DNA from: Microbacterium proteolyticum | GTDB taxonomy: Bacteria; Actinomycetota; Actinomycetes; Actinomycetales; Microbacteriaceae | Reading direction: 5' to 3' | DNA length: 64,000 nt | Assembly: GCF_014192415.1 (NCBI RefSeq) | Contig: NZ_JACHXY010000002.1 | Coordinates: forward strand, 124,001-188,000 | Position numbers and translations under genes: made by a program | In this document: positions 7,894 through 15,144 of the stretch, in pieces | How the letters are laid out: every line of letters begins with the position of its first letter | Position numbering within the stretch: position 1 is the first letter of the stretch | Notes under the pieces: generated by a model | Seen by the model: the letters and a program-made list of their open reading frames with translations, nothing else | The model's database searches: none | Told to the model about the DNA's origin: nothing

Positions 7894-8064
7894 ATGCCCG
7901 ACGACGACGGCGAGACGCAGGAGGAACGCGCGCTCCGCGCCATCGCGAACATGCAGGCGGGAGCCGACATCTCCGACGAGGCGCTGCGCCTCTCCAACGA
8001 CTACACCGACCGTCAGACGCGGCGTGTGAAGGCGTGGCTCACTCGGATGACTCGGCGCGGGTGA
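7894..8064 (+). CDS. Small charged protein of 56 residues
   Basis: This is a short gene encoding 56 residues, starting MPDDDGETQEERALRAIANM and ending RMTRRG. It is acidic at the N terminus and strongly basic at the C terminus, helical throughout, with no membrane span or signal. I do not recognise the family. Support comes from a -10-like TACGCT exactly six bases before the ATG, the same arrangement as in seven other genes here, and from the clean fit between the divergent membrane protein gene and the convergent SDR gene, whose stop lies 16 bases away. Confidence 0.5.
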   Translation: MPDDDGETQEERALRAIANMQAGADISDEALRLSNDYTDRQTRRVKAWLTRMTRRG

Positions 8065-8080
8065 CCCGTACGGCGCGGGT

Positions 8081-8893
8081 TCACTCCCCCGGCCGCACCC
8101 ACCCCGAGGTCACCGACAGCACCCGGGAGCCGTCGAGGTCGGCGAGCGAAAGGCTCGCGAAGCGCACTGCGGCATTCGACGTCTGCCAGCGAAACCGCGG
8201 CGCCGAGGTGGTCGCGGCCTCGACCACCGTCTTCGCGGCGTCCTCCGCCGACTGCGCCGACGCGAAGGCCGTGGCCGTGCGGTCGAGATACGCCTGCTGC
8301 TGCTCGGCGTAGGGGCCGGGCTCCGCACGGTGCACCGAATCGGTGAAAGACGACGCGACCGCAGCGGGCTCGACGATCGCCACGTCGATGCCGAACGGTG
8401 CGACGACGGGGGCGAGCGACTGCATGAGTCCCTCGACGGCGAATTTCGCGGCGCAGTAGGCGTCGGCGAACGGCTGTCCCACTGCTCCCCCGACGCTCGT
8501 GACGGTGACGATCCGTCCGCTTCCTCGCTCCCGCATGCCGGGCAGCACGAGGCGCGTCAACCGCGCGACCGAGAGGTAGTTCGTCTCGAGTTGCTCCTGC
8601 AGGTCGGCGTCGCTCAGCTGCTCGAGCGTGCCGACGGCGCCGCGCCCGGCATTGTTGACGAGGATGTCGACCGGGCCCACTGCGTCGATGAGCGCCCGCG
8701 CGGCGGTGGCATCCGTCACGTCCAACGACCGGATGTCGATTTCGACACCCGCCTCGGATGCCGCGGACCGCAGCGCGTCGGCACGCGAGGCGTCGCGCAC
8801 GGTGGCGACCACCTCGACCCCCGACAGTGCGAGTCCGATGGCCGTGTGCAGGCCGATGCCGCTGGAGGTGCCGGTGACGATTGCGAGGGTCAT
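8081..8893 (-). CDS. Short-chain dehydrogenase/reductase
   Basis: The protein has 270 residues of the classical SDR family. The cofactor motif TGTSSGIG is at residues 8-15, NNAG follows near 83-86, and the catalytic YxxxK is YCAAK after the TSVGG serine. The substrate is not predictable from the sequence; the layout fits NAD(P)-dependent oxidoreductases acting on small alcohols or ketones. The Rossmann core begins immediately at MTLAIVTG, so the start at 8893 is preferred over one six codons upstream. No ribosome site stands out. It is a lone gene, convergent with the 56-residue gene. Confidence 0.85.
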   Translation of the reverse strand: MTLAIVTGTSSGIGLHTAIGLALSGVEVVATVRDASRADALRSAASEAGVEIDIRSLDVTDATAARALIDAVGPVDILVNNAGRGAVGTLEQLSDADLQEQLETNYLSVARLTRLVLPGMRERGSGRIVTVTSVGGAVGQPFADAYCAAKFAVEGLMQSLAPVVAPFGIDVAIVEPAAVASSFTDSVHRAEPGPYAEQQQAYLDRTATAFASAQSAEDAAKTVVEAATTSAPRFRWQTSNAAVRFASLSLADLDGSRVLSVTSGWVRPGE

Positions 8894-9167
8894 GACGCCA
8901 TGTTGTCGCACGCACCCGTGTGGGAGCTATGGGGTGATGGTCGCCCTCGCCGCAGCCGGTCCTCGAACCCGCCGCGGCGAAGACGTTCGGCGACCTCAGC
9001 CTGTCTCGGCGGCGTGAGAGCGCAGGCCTCCGGCGAATGCGGTGCCCTCACTCCCCCGCCCGCGCCACCACGGGGATGGGCGCCGTCGGCACACGGATCG
9101 TCCGAAGGCCCGACCACTCGTCGCGGCTCGGGCGCCGATGACCGGCATCCGATGAGCAAGGGGTCGA

Positions 9168-9539
9168 TCAGGGGCGCAGGAGATCCGAGACCACGCCGAT
9201 CGCGATCGCGACGACCGCGCACACCAACAGCACCGCGGCGACGATGCTGCCCGCACCGCTCTCTCCGGCAACCGCGCGCCGCCGCGCATGACGCAACAGA
9301 GCCGCGCTGCCGACGAGAAGGCTCCCGCAGGCGAAGATCCCGAGGGCGAGGAGAAGACCCGCGCCGATCTCGGGGGTGTGCAGGTACCCCAGCAACACGG
9401 CGCCCGCGTAGACGATGGCCGCGGTGAGTACCCCGGCGAGCACCCGGGCACCGATGTCGCGCCAGAACCGCTCTTCGCGGAGCCACGTCCGCACCCATCC
9501 CCACGGACTCAGCGGAGGAACGTCGGTATCGTCATGCAC
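9168..9539 (-). CDS. Small membrane protein with three hydrophobic segments
   Basis: The protein has 123 residues. A hydrophilic N terminus (PWGWVRTWLREERFWRDIG) is followed by hydrophobic spans near 32-53, 60-80 and 99-118. The short basic loop RHARRRAV between the second and third suggests that loop is cytoplasmic. No motif reveals a function. The surrounding gaps, 8894-9167 and 9540-9736, hold no other gene that I can support. Confidence 0.6.
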   Translation of the reverse strand: MHDDTDVPPLSPWGWVRTWLREERFWRDIGARVLAGVLTAAIVYAGAVLLGYLHTPEIGAGLLLALGIFACGSLLVGSAALLRHARRRAVAGESGAGSIVAAVLLVCAVVAIAIGVVSDLLRP

Positions 9540-9736
9540 CTCTGCACCTTAGCTTCGATGTCGTCGCGGCGGCCGACTCAGCGCGGTGAGAACCGTGGGT
9601 CTACTCCGGTGGCGCGTCGTCCCCCGTTGTCGGTCCGCGGCGAACGTGGCATCCAGCACACGAGCGGTCGGGGATCGCACGTGACGGCGGTGAACCGCGC
9701 CGCGGACTCGATGCGGCGGGTGCGTCGTACGGGCCG

Positions 9737-10501
9737 TCAGCGGTTCGGCGCGAGCTCGACCCACTCCCCGCCGAACTTCGCCGCGCGACCGTCGCCCGAG
9801 GAGGTGCCCGCGAGGCGCCGGCGCACCCACGGTCCGACGTGCTCACGGTAGTAGGCCGTGCCCTTCAGCCGCTCGATCTCGGGGATCTCGCGCAGACGCC
9901 ACCAGCCCTGCGGCGGGGTGAGCCCGACCGCCTCGACGACCCGGGCGGCGACGCGGTGGTGTCCGCGGGTGTTCATGTGCAGGCGGTCCACCGACCAGAA
10001 CTCTCCGCCCGCCAGGTCGCGGTCGAACCAGTTGTAGGCGGTGATGACGTCGGCGCGCGCCGCGAGTCGCTTCTCGACCGCGCTCGACAGCCGATCGCCT
10101 CGCGTCTGCAGAACACGCCCCAGCGGCAGCCCGGCCGACGGGTTCGCACCCGACAGCACGATGAGCTGCACGCCCTCTTCGTCGCAGCGGCGCAGCACGT
10201 GCTCGAACACCCCGACGATGCGCTCCAGGTCGGCGCGCGGGCGCAGCATGTCGTTGCCCCCGCCGTTGAACGACAGGTGCGTCGGTTTCAGCGCCAGCGC
10301 GGGTTCGAGCTGCTGCTCGACGATCGGCTCGATGAGCTTGCCGCGGATCGCGAGGTTGGCGTAGTGGATCGGCTCGCCCACGGCATCCGCCCATCCCTGG
10401 GCAGCCAGGTCGGCCCACCCCCGCACGGTGCCGTCGGGCAGTTCGTCGCCGACCCCTTCGGTGAACGAGTCGCCGATCGCGACGTACCGCACGAATGCCA
10501 T
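9737..10501 (-). CDS. SGNH/GDSL-family hydrolase
   Basis: The protein has 254 residues. The GDS block is GDSFTEG (residues 9-15) with the nucleophile serine, block III is FNGGGNDM with the oxyanion Asn, and the C-terminal DRLHMN supplies the catalytic Asp and His of block V. No signal peptide is present, so it should act in the cytoplasm on an ester of unknown nature. TAGGCT exactly six bases before the ATG supports this start and leaderless expression. An array of four 13-base palindromes begins 30 bases upstream of the start. Confidence 0.85.
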   Translation of the reverse strand: MAFVRYVAIGDSFTEGVGDELPDGTVRGWADLAAQGWADAVGEPIHYANLAIRGKLIEPIVEQQLEPALALKPTHLSFNGGGNDMLRPRADLERIVGVFEHVLRRCDEEGVQLIVLSGANPSAGLPLGRVLQTRGDRLSSAVEKRLAARADVITAYNWFDRDLAGGEFWSVDRLHMNTRGHHRVAARVVEAVGLTPPQGWWRLREIPEIERLKGTAYYREHVGPWVRRRLAGTSSGDGRAAKFGGEWVELAPNR

Positions 10502-10507
10502 GCCCCG

Positions 10508-10513
10508 AGCCTA
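10508..10513 (-). promoter_or_regulatory. -10-like hexamer TAGGCT of the GDSL hydrolase gene
   Basis: TAGGCT, six bases, then the ATG at 10501. The -35 position would fall at about 10531, the edge of the palindrome array, so the array could influence this promoter (inference). Confidence 0.45.
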
Positions 10514-10530
10514 CGCGGGCCGACTCCCTG

Positions 10531-10669
10531 GTTGAGTGTCCAGGACACGCCGCGCGTGCCGCGTCGGCGCGGCGTGTTGTGGACGCTCGGTGGTGCCTGC
10601 TCCCCTCGGTTGAGTGTCCAGGACACGCCGCGCGTGCCGCGACGATGCGGCGTGTCTTGGACACTCAAC
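10531..10669. repeat. Family 1 palindromic repeat: two adjacent copies, four 13-base palindromes
   Basis: Two elements of about 60 bases lie side by side. Each has two palindromes of the form GTGTCC-N-GGACAC facing each other across a GC-rich centre. Palindrome centres are near 10542, 10580, 10620 and 10658, that is 38, 40 and 38 bases apart. The second element (10609-10669) has 23-base outer arms matching at 22 positions; the first (10531-10590) is more degenerate on its right side. It lies between the GDSL gene start and the MFS stop. Confidence 0.85.
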
Positions 10670-10716
10670 GGAGCGGCGAGACGCGACCGTCGGGACCGCG
10701 GTCGCGGTCGCGACCG

Positions 10717-12051
10717 TCACGCCAGTGCGCGCCCGCGCTGCTCCCGCAGGAACAGCGCCGCGACCACCGCGACGGCGAAGAACGCCGCGAACACGACGAA
10801 CAGCAGCTGCGCCCCGCCGAGGCCCAGCAGGGGTGGCACCGCGAGAGGCGCGATGATCGACGCGATGCGCCCCACCCCGGCGGCCCAGCCGGCCCCGGTC
10901 GCGCGCAGCGCCGTGGGGTAGGTCTCCGGCGTCGCCGCGTACAGGGCACCCCACGCGCCGAGGTTGAAGAACGACAGCATCATGCCGGTCGCGATCACGG
11001 AGAACTCGCCCGATGCGGTCCCGAAGAGCACCGCCGCCACCGCCGAGCCGGCGAGGAACGTCGCCAGTGTCGCGCGCCGGCCCCACGCTTCGATGAGCCA
11101 CGCCGCGACCGCGTAGCCCGGCAGTTGCGCGAGCGTGATGATGAGCGTGAAGCCGAAGGAGCGCACGAGGTCGTAACCCTGGGCGACGAGGATCGTCGGT
11201 ATCCAGATGAACGCGCCGTAGTACGAGAAGTTCACGCAGAACCACAACACCCACAGACTCGCCGTGCGGGGGCGGAGCGCCGGTGCCCACAGGGCGCTCA
11301 CCTTCGGGCGGGCGGCCGGAGCGGATGCCGCGACACCCTCCGTCGACGCTTCGAGGGCCACGCGACCGGCCGCGGCCTCCAGGTCGCGCACGATGACGAT
11401 CGCCTCCGCGTTGCGTCCGCGCGAGGCGAGCCAACGAGGCGATTCGGGGAGGCCCCAGCGCACGATCAGCGCGTACACCGCCGGGATCGCCCCGATCGCG
11501 AATGCCCAGCGCCAGCCGTCGGCCGACGACGGCACGACGAGGTAGCCGATCAGCGCCGCGGCGGTCCACCCCACGGCCCAGAACGCCTCGAGGAACACGA
11601 TGAGCCGCCCGCGCATGCGCGCCGGGGCGAACTCGCTCACATACGTCGAGGCGACGGGCAGCTCCGCGCCGAGGCCGAGCCCCACCACGAAGCGCAGGAC
11701 CAGCAGGGCGGCGAGGCCCCCGACCAGCGCGCTCGCGCCCGTCGCGAGACCGTAGACGAGCAGGGTGAGCGCGAAGACGTGGCGCCGACCGAAACGGTCG
11801 GCGAGCAGCCCTCCGACGCTCGCGCCGATCGCCATGCCGGCGAACCCCGCCGACGCGATCCACGACGCCTCGGTCGGCGCGAGCCGCCACTGCACGCTGA
11901 GGGCGGCGATGACGAACGAGATGAGCCCGACGTCCATGGCATCCAGTGCCCAGCCCAGACCCGACCCGCCGAGGATCCGCCCGTGCCGCCGCGTGAACGG
12001 CAGTGCATCGAGACGTTCGGACACCCGGACGGTGTCGGTGCCGATGGTCAC
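10717..12051 (-). CDS. MFS transporter (sugar/metabolite porter type)
   Basis: The protein has 444 residues and about twelve membrane spans. The conserved loop 2-3 motif appears as GGLLADRFGRRHVF and a second copy, EAWGRRA, occurs in the C-terminal half. LPESPRWL after helix 6 resembles the PESPRWL signature of the sugar-porter and aromatic-acid type MFS families. The substrate cannot be read from sequence. The GTG start overlaps the stop of the upstream flavoenzyme gene (GTGA), so the two are translated together and the transporter may move the substrate or product of that enzyme (inference). Confidence 0.82.
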   Translation of the reverse strand: MTIGTDTVRVSERLDALPFTRRHGRILGGSGLGWALDAMDVGLISFVIAALSVQWRLAPTEASWIASAGFAGMAIGASVGGLLADRFGRRHVFALTLLVYGLATGASALVGGLAALLVLRFVVGLGLGAELPVASTYVSEFAPARMRGRLIVFLEAFWAVGWTAAALIGYLVVPSSADGWRWAFAIGAIPAVYALIVRWGLPESPRWLASRGRNAEAIVIVRDLEAAAGRVALEASTEGVAASAPAARPKVSALWAPALRPRTASLWVLWFCVNFSYYGAFIWIPTILVAQGYDLVRSFGFTLIITLAQLPGYAVAAWLIEAWGRRATLATFLAGSAVAAVLFGTASGEFSVIATGMMLSFFNLGAWGALYAATPETYPTALRATGAGWAAGVGRIASIIAPLAVPPLLGLGGAQLLFVVFAAFFAVAVVAALFLREQRGRALA

Positions 12052-13124
12052 CGGATGCCGGAGACGTCGGTCGTGACGCGCGCGTCGCTGTCGGCGAGCA
12101 TCTCGTGCACGAGCGGCATTACCCGCGTGCCGTAGAGCTCGATGCTCGTCATGAGGCGGTCGTGCGAGATGGAGCCGCTGGCGAACTTCATCTGGAAGCG
12201 GGCATTGCCCAGTGCCTGAACGGTCGCGACGATCTTGCGGGCGACGGTCTCGGGTGAACCGATGTACATGGCCCCGTCGGGGCCGACGTCCTGCTGGAAG
12301 CGCAGGCGGTTGTACGCGGGCCAGCCGCGCTCGCGACCAATCGTGGTGTTCAGCTCCGCCACGCCCTCGTAGGCCTCTTCCCACGCCTGCTGGTCGGTCT
12401 CTGCGATATGGCCGGGAGAGTGCACCGAAATGGGCAGCTGCGGCCTGCCGAGTTCCTGCAGCGAACGACGGTAGAGGTCGGCGTAGGGACGGAACCGTGC
12501 CGACGACCCGCCGATGATGGCGAGCACGAGGCCGTACCCGTAGCGCGCGGCGCGCACGACGGACTCCGGGGAACCACCGACACCGACCCATGCCGTCAGT
12601 CCGCTCTCGGTCTTGGGGTACACGTCGGCATCCTGCAATCCGGCGCGCGTGCGACCCGACCAGGTGACGGGCTTCTCGTCGCGCAGCAGCGAGAAGAGTT
12701 CGAGCTTCTCCTCGAACAGCTGCTCGTAGTCGGCGAGGTCGTAGCCGAACAGCGGGAACGACTCGATGAACGACCCGCGCCCGAGGATCACCTCGGCTCG
12801 GCCGTTCGAGACGGCATCCAGTGTCGCGAAGCGTTCGTACACTCGCACGGGGTCATCGCTCGAGAGCACCGTCACCGCGGTGCCGAGATGGATGTCGCTC
12901 GTGCGGGCGGCCGCGGCGGCCAGCACGATCTCGGGGCTCGTGACGGCGAAGTCCTTGCGGTGGTGCTCCCCCACCCCGAAGAACGACAGACCCACCTGAT
13001 CGGCGAGCACCGCCTGTTCCACGACGTTGCGGATCGTCTGCGCGTCCGATTGCAGCGACCCGTCCGAGCCGCGCGAGATGTCTCCGAAGGTGTCGAGTCC
13101 GAGCTCGAGGGGACGGTCGTCCAT
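12048..13124 (-). CDS. LLM-class flavin-dependent oxidoreductase (luciferase-like)
   Basis: The protein has 358 residues of the bacterial luciferase-like monooxygenase superfamily, a TIM barrel that uses reduced flavin. Typical pieces are ELGLDTFGD at the first strand, FFGVGEHH, LGTAVTVLSSDDPVRVYERFATLD, and VGVGGSPESVVRAARYG near the flavin phosphate site. The substrate is unknown. The start at 13124 has an AAGGAG site five bases upstream and is better than the ATG five codons earlier. It is the first gene of a two-gene operon with the MFS transporter, overlapping it by four bases. Confidence 0.85.
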   Translation of the reverse strand: MDDRPLELGLDTFGDISRGSDGSLQSDAQTIRNVVEQAVLADQVGLSFFGVGEHHRKDFAVTSPEIVLAAAAARTSDIHLGTAVTVLSSDDPVRVYERFATLDAVSNGRAEVILGRGSFIESFPLFGYDLADYEQLFEEKLELFSLLRDEKPVTWSGRTRAGLQDADVYPKTESGLTAWVGVGGSPESVVRAARYGYGLVLAIIGGSSARFRPYADLYRRSLQELGRPQLPISVHSPGHIAETDQQAWEEAYEGVAELNTTIGRERGWPAYNRLRFQQDVGPDGAMYIGSPETVARKIVATVQALGNARFQMKFASGSISHDRLMTSIELYGTRVMPLVHEMLADSDARVTTDVSGIR

Positions 13125-13222
13125 GGGGTCTCCTTGCATTCGGATGAATGAACTTTACGCGACGACCGGGTATTCCCCCGCATCGCCGAGGGGCGCCACC
13201 GCAGCGACGCCCCTCGGGGAGA

Positions 13223-14899
13223 TCAGCCGGATGCCAGGGCCGCACGCAGCGTGTCGAGACCGACGCCGCCGATGTCGAGGGCCCGCGTGTGGAACTGCTT
13301 CATCGAGAAGTCCGCGCCGCGGCGCTCCTGCTCCTCGTCGCGCACCTGCTCCCAGATGCGCTGGCCCACCTTGTACGAGGGGGCCTGCCCGGGCCAGCCG
13401 AGATAGCGGTTCACCTCGAACCGCACGAACTCCTCGCTCATGTTCACGTTCTTCAACATGAATGCCAGCGCGTAGTCGTGGTCCCACGTGCCGGTGCCGT
13501 CGAGACGGGGCTTCTGCAGGTGCACGCCGATGTCGAGCACCACGCGCGCCGCGCGCATGCGCTGTCCGTCGAGCATGCCGAGGCGGTCGGCGGGGTCGTC
13601 GAGGTACCCGAGCTGTTCCATGAGGCGCTCGGCGTACAACGCCCACCCCTCGGCGTGCCCGCTGGTGCCGGCGAGCAGGCGACGCCAGGAGTTCAGCTGG
13701 GCACGGTTGTAGACCGCCTGCGCGATCTGCAGATGGTGCCCCGGTACGCCCTCGTGGTAGACGGTGGTGAGCTCGCGCCAGGTGTCGAAGGTGTCGACGC
13801 CCTCGGGCACCGACCACCACATGCGACCCGGACGGGAGAAGTCGTCGGTCGGTCCGGTGTAGTAGATCCCGCCCTCGTTGGTCGGGGCGATCATGCACTC
13901 CAGCTCGCGGATGGGCTCGGCGATGTCGAAGTGCGTGCGGCCGAGCTCTTCGACCGCCCTGTCGCTCGTGCGCTGCATCCATTCCTGCAACGCCTGCGTG
14001 CCGCGGAGTTTCCTCGACTCGTCCTTCTCGAGGAACGCGACGGCCTCCTCGACCGTGGCGCCCGGGAGGATCTCGTTCGCGATCGCCTCCTGCTCGGCGA
14101 CCATGCGCGCGAGTTCTTCGACACCCCAGTCGTAGGTCTCGTCGAGGTCGACCTCCGCGCCGAGGAACCGGCGGGAGTGCAGCGCGTAGAGTTCGCGCCC
14201 GACGGCATCCGTGTCGCCCGCGACGGGTGTCAGCTCCGACGAGAGGAATCTCGCGAGCGAGTCGTAGGCGAGGCGTGCGGCGTTGGCGTTCGTCGAGAGG
14301 TCGCGAGCGAGGGATGCCGGCAGCTGACCCTCTTCGGGCGCGGCGTCGCCGACGAACTCGGCGAAGAACCCGGTGTCGGCGGTGTAGCGGGCGATCTGTG
14401 TGACGACCTCGCTCACTTGACGGCGAGCCGGGACGACACCCTCGGCGATGCCCCGCCGGAGCGTCGCCACATAACCGTCGATGGCGGCGGGAAGAGCGCC
14501 GAGGCGCGTGGAGATCGTCGCCCAGTCGTCGACCGTCGCGGTGGGCATGAGGTCGAAGGTCGCGCGGATGTCCTGCGCGGGAGAGGCGATGACGTTCAGG
14601 TCGCGCAGGTGCGTTTTCGCCTCGTGCTGCTCGACCATGAGGTCGAGCTCGCGAGCCAGGTCCATCTTGGTGACGGCGTCGATCGAATCCACGGCATCGG
14701 CGGCCTCCAGGGCGGCCCTGGTCGACCGCGCCTCGGCGATGAGAGCCTCGGCTCCCTCGGGGCTGTAGTCGCCGAAGCGGCCGTTGTGCTCGAAGCGACC
14801 GATGTAAGTCGCCAGCGTCGGCTCGCGCTCTGCCAGGGTGTCCACCCATGCGTCGGCGATCGTGTCGATCGGCGTGGGCGTGCGTTGTGCGTCAGTCAT
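13223..14899 (-). CDS. DUF885-family protein (putative metallopeptidase)
   Basis: The protein has 558 residues and matches the DUF885 family. The hallmark YHEGVPGHHLQ occurs near residues 381-391 and resembles an HExxxxH zinc motif, followed by GHAEGWALYAE. Members are thought to be cytoplasmic metallopeptidases, but their substrates are little known. There is no signal peptide. TAGGCT lies exactly six bases before the ATG; the GGAGG in those six bases directly abuts the ATG and is too close to act as a normal ribosome site, so leaderless initiation is more likely. Confidence 0.8.
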   Translation of the reverse strand: MTDAQRTPTPIDTIADAWVDTLAEREPTLATYIGRFEHNGRFGDYSPEGAEALIAEARSTRAALEAADAVDSIDAVTKMDLARELDLMVEQHEAKTHLRDLNVIASPAQDIRATFDLMPTATVDDWATISTRLGALPAAIDGYVATLRRGIAEGVVPARRQVSEVVTQIARYTADTGFFAEFVGDAAPEEGQLPASLARDLSTNANAARLAYDSLARFLSSELTPVAGDTDAVGRELYALHSRRFLGAEVDLDETYDWGVEELARMVAEQEAIANEILPGATVEEAVAFLEKDESRKLRGTQALQEWMQRTSDRAVEELGRTHFDIAEPIRELECMIAPTNEGGIYYTGPTDDFSRPGRMWWSVPEGVDTFDTWRELTTVYHEGVPGHHLQIAQAVYNRAQLNSWRRLLAGTSGHAEGWALYAERLMEQLGYLDDPADRLGMLDGQRMRAARVVLDIGVHLQKPRLDGTGTWDHDYALAFMLKNVNMSEEFVRFEVNRYLGWPGQAPSYKVGQRIWEQVRDEEQERRGADFSMKQFHTRALDIGGVGLDTLRAALASG

Positions 14900-14905
14900 C
14901 CTCCG

Positions 14906-14911
14906 AGCCTA
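14906..14911 (-). promoter_or_regulatory. -10-like hexamer TAGGCT of the DUF885 gene
   Basis: TAGGCT plus six bases plus ATG at 14899, the same arrangement as the GDSL gene. Confidence 0.45.
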
Positions 14912-15003
14912 GGCACCTGACGGCGGCGGCGCACACCCCCGTCGCATGGATGCAGTGACGGCCGACCGCGACGCGAGCCGGTGTTCGTGAGCCGCGAAGG
15001 TTT

Positions 15004-15085
15004 CGGGAGCGGAGGAGAAGCCGGGAGCGGAGGAGCCCGTGCCGGTCGAGCGTCCTCCGGTCCGGGAGTGTCCTCCGGTCCCGGA
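15004..15085. repeat. Family 3 intergenic repeat, copy 1
   Basis: Two forward units, CGGGAGCGGAGGAG at 15004 and a near-identical one at 15022, are followed by two reverse units, GTCCTCCGGTCCGGGA and GTCCTCCGGTCCCGGA. The stretch can fold into a long hairpin with doubled arms. It lies between the polA stop and the DUF885 start. A related copy is at 51447-51515. Confidence 0.6.
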
Positions 15086-15144
15086 ATCCCTCCCCGGTTC
15101 GCTCGACGGGGGCGATGCCGTATCGCCGGCGACCGAGGTGATGC

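Noticed and set aside
8894..9167. Small gene between the SDR and the three-span membrane protein
   Set aside because: All frames are arginine-rich shadows without start signals.
10531..10669. CRISPR-like direct repeats
   Set aside because: Only two copies, each internally palindromic, with the same palindromes found singly elsewhere; no cas genes and no unique spacers of constant length.
13148..14920. 590-codon plus-strand frame opposite the DUF885 gene
   Set aside because: The minus-strand gene has a recognisable zinc motif and promoter; the plus frame has neither.
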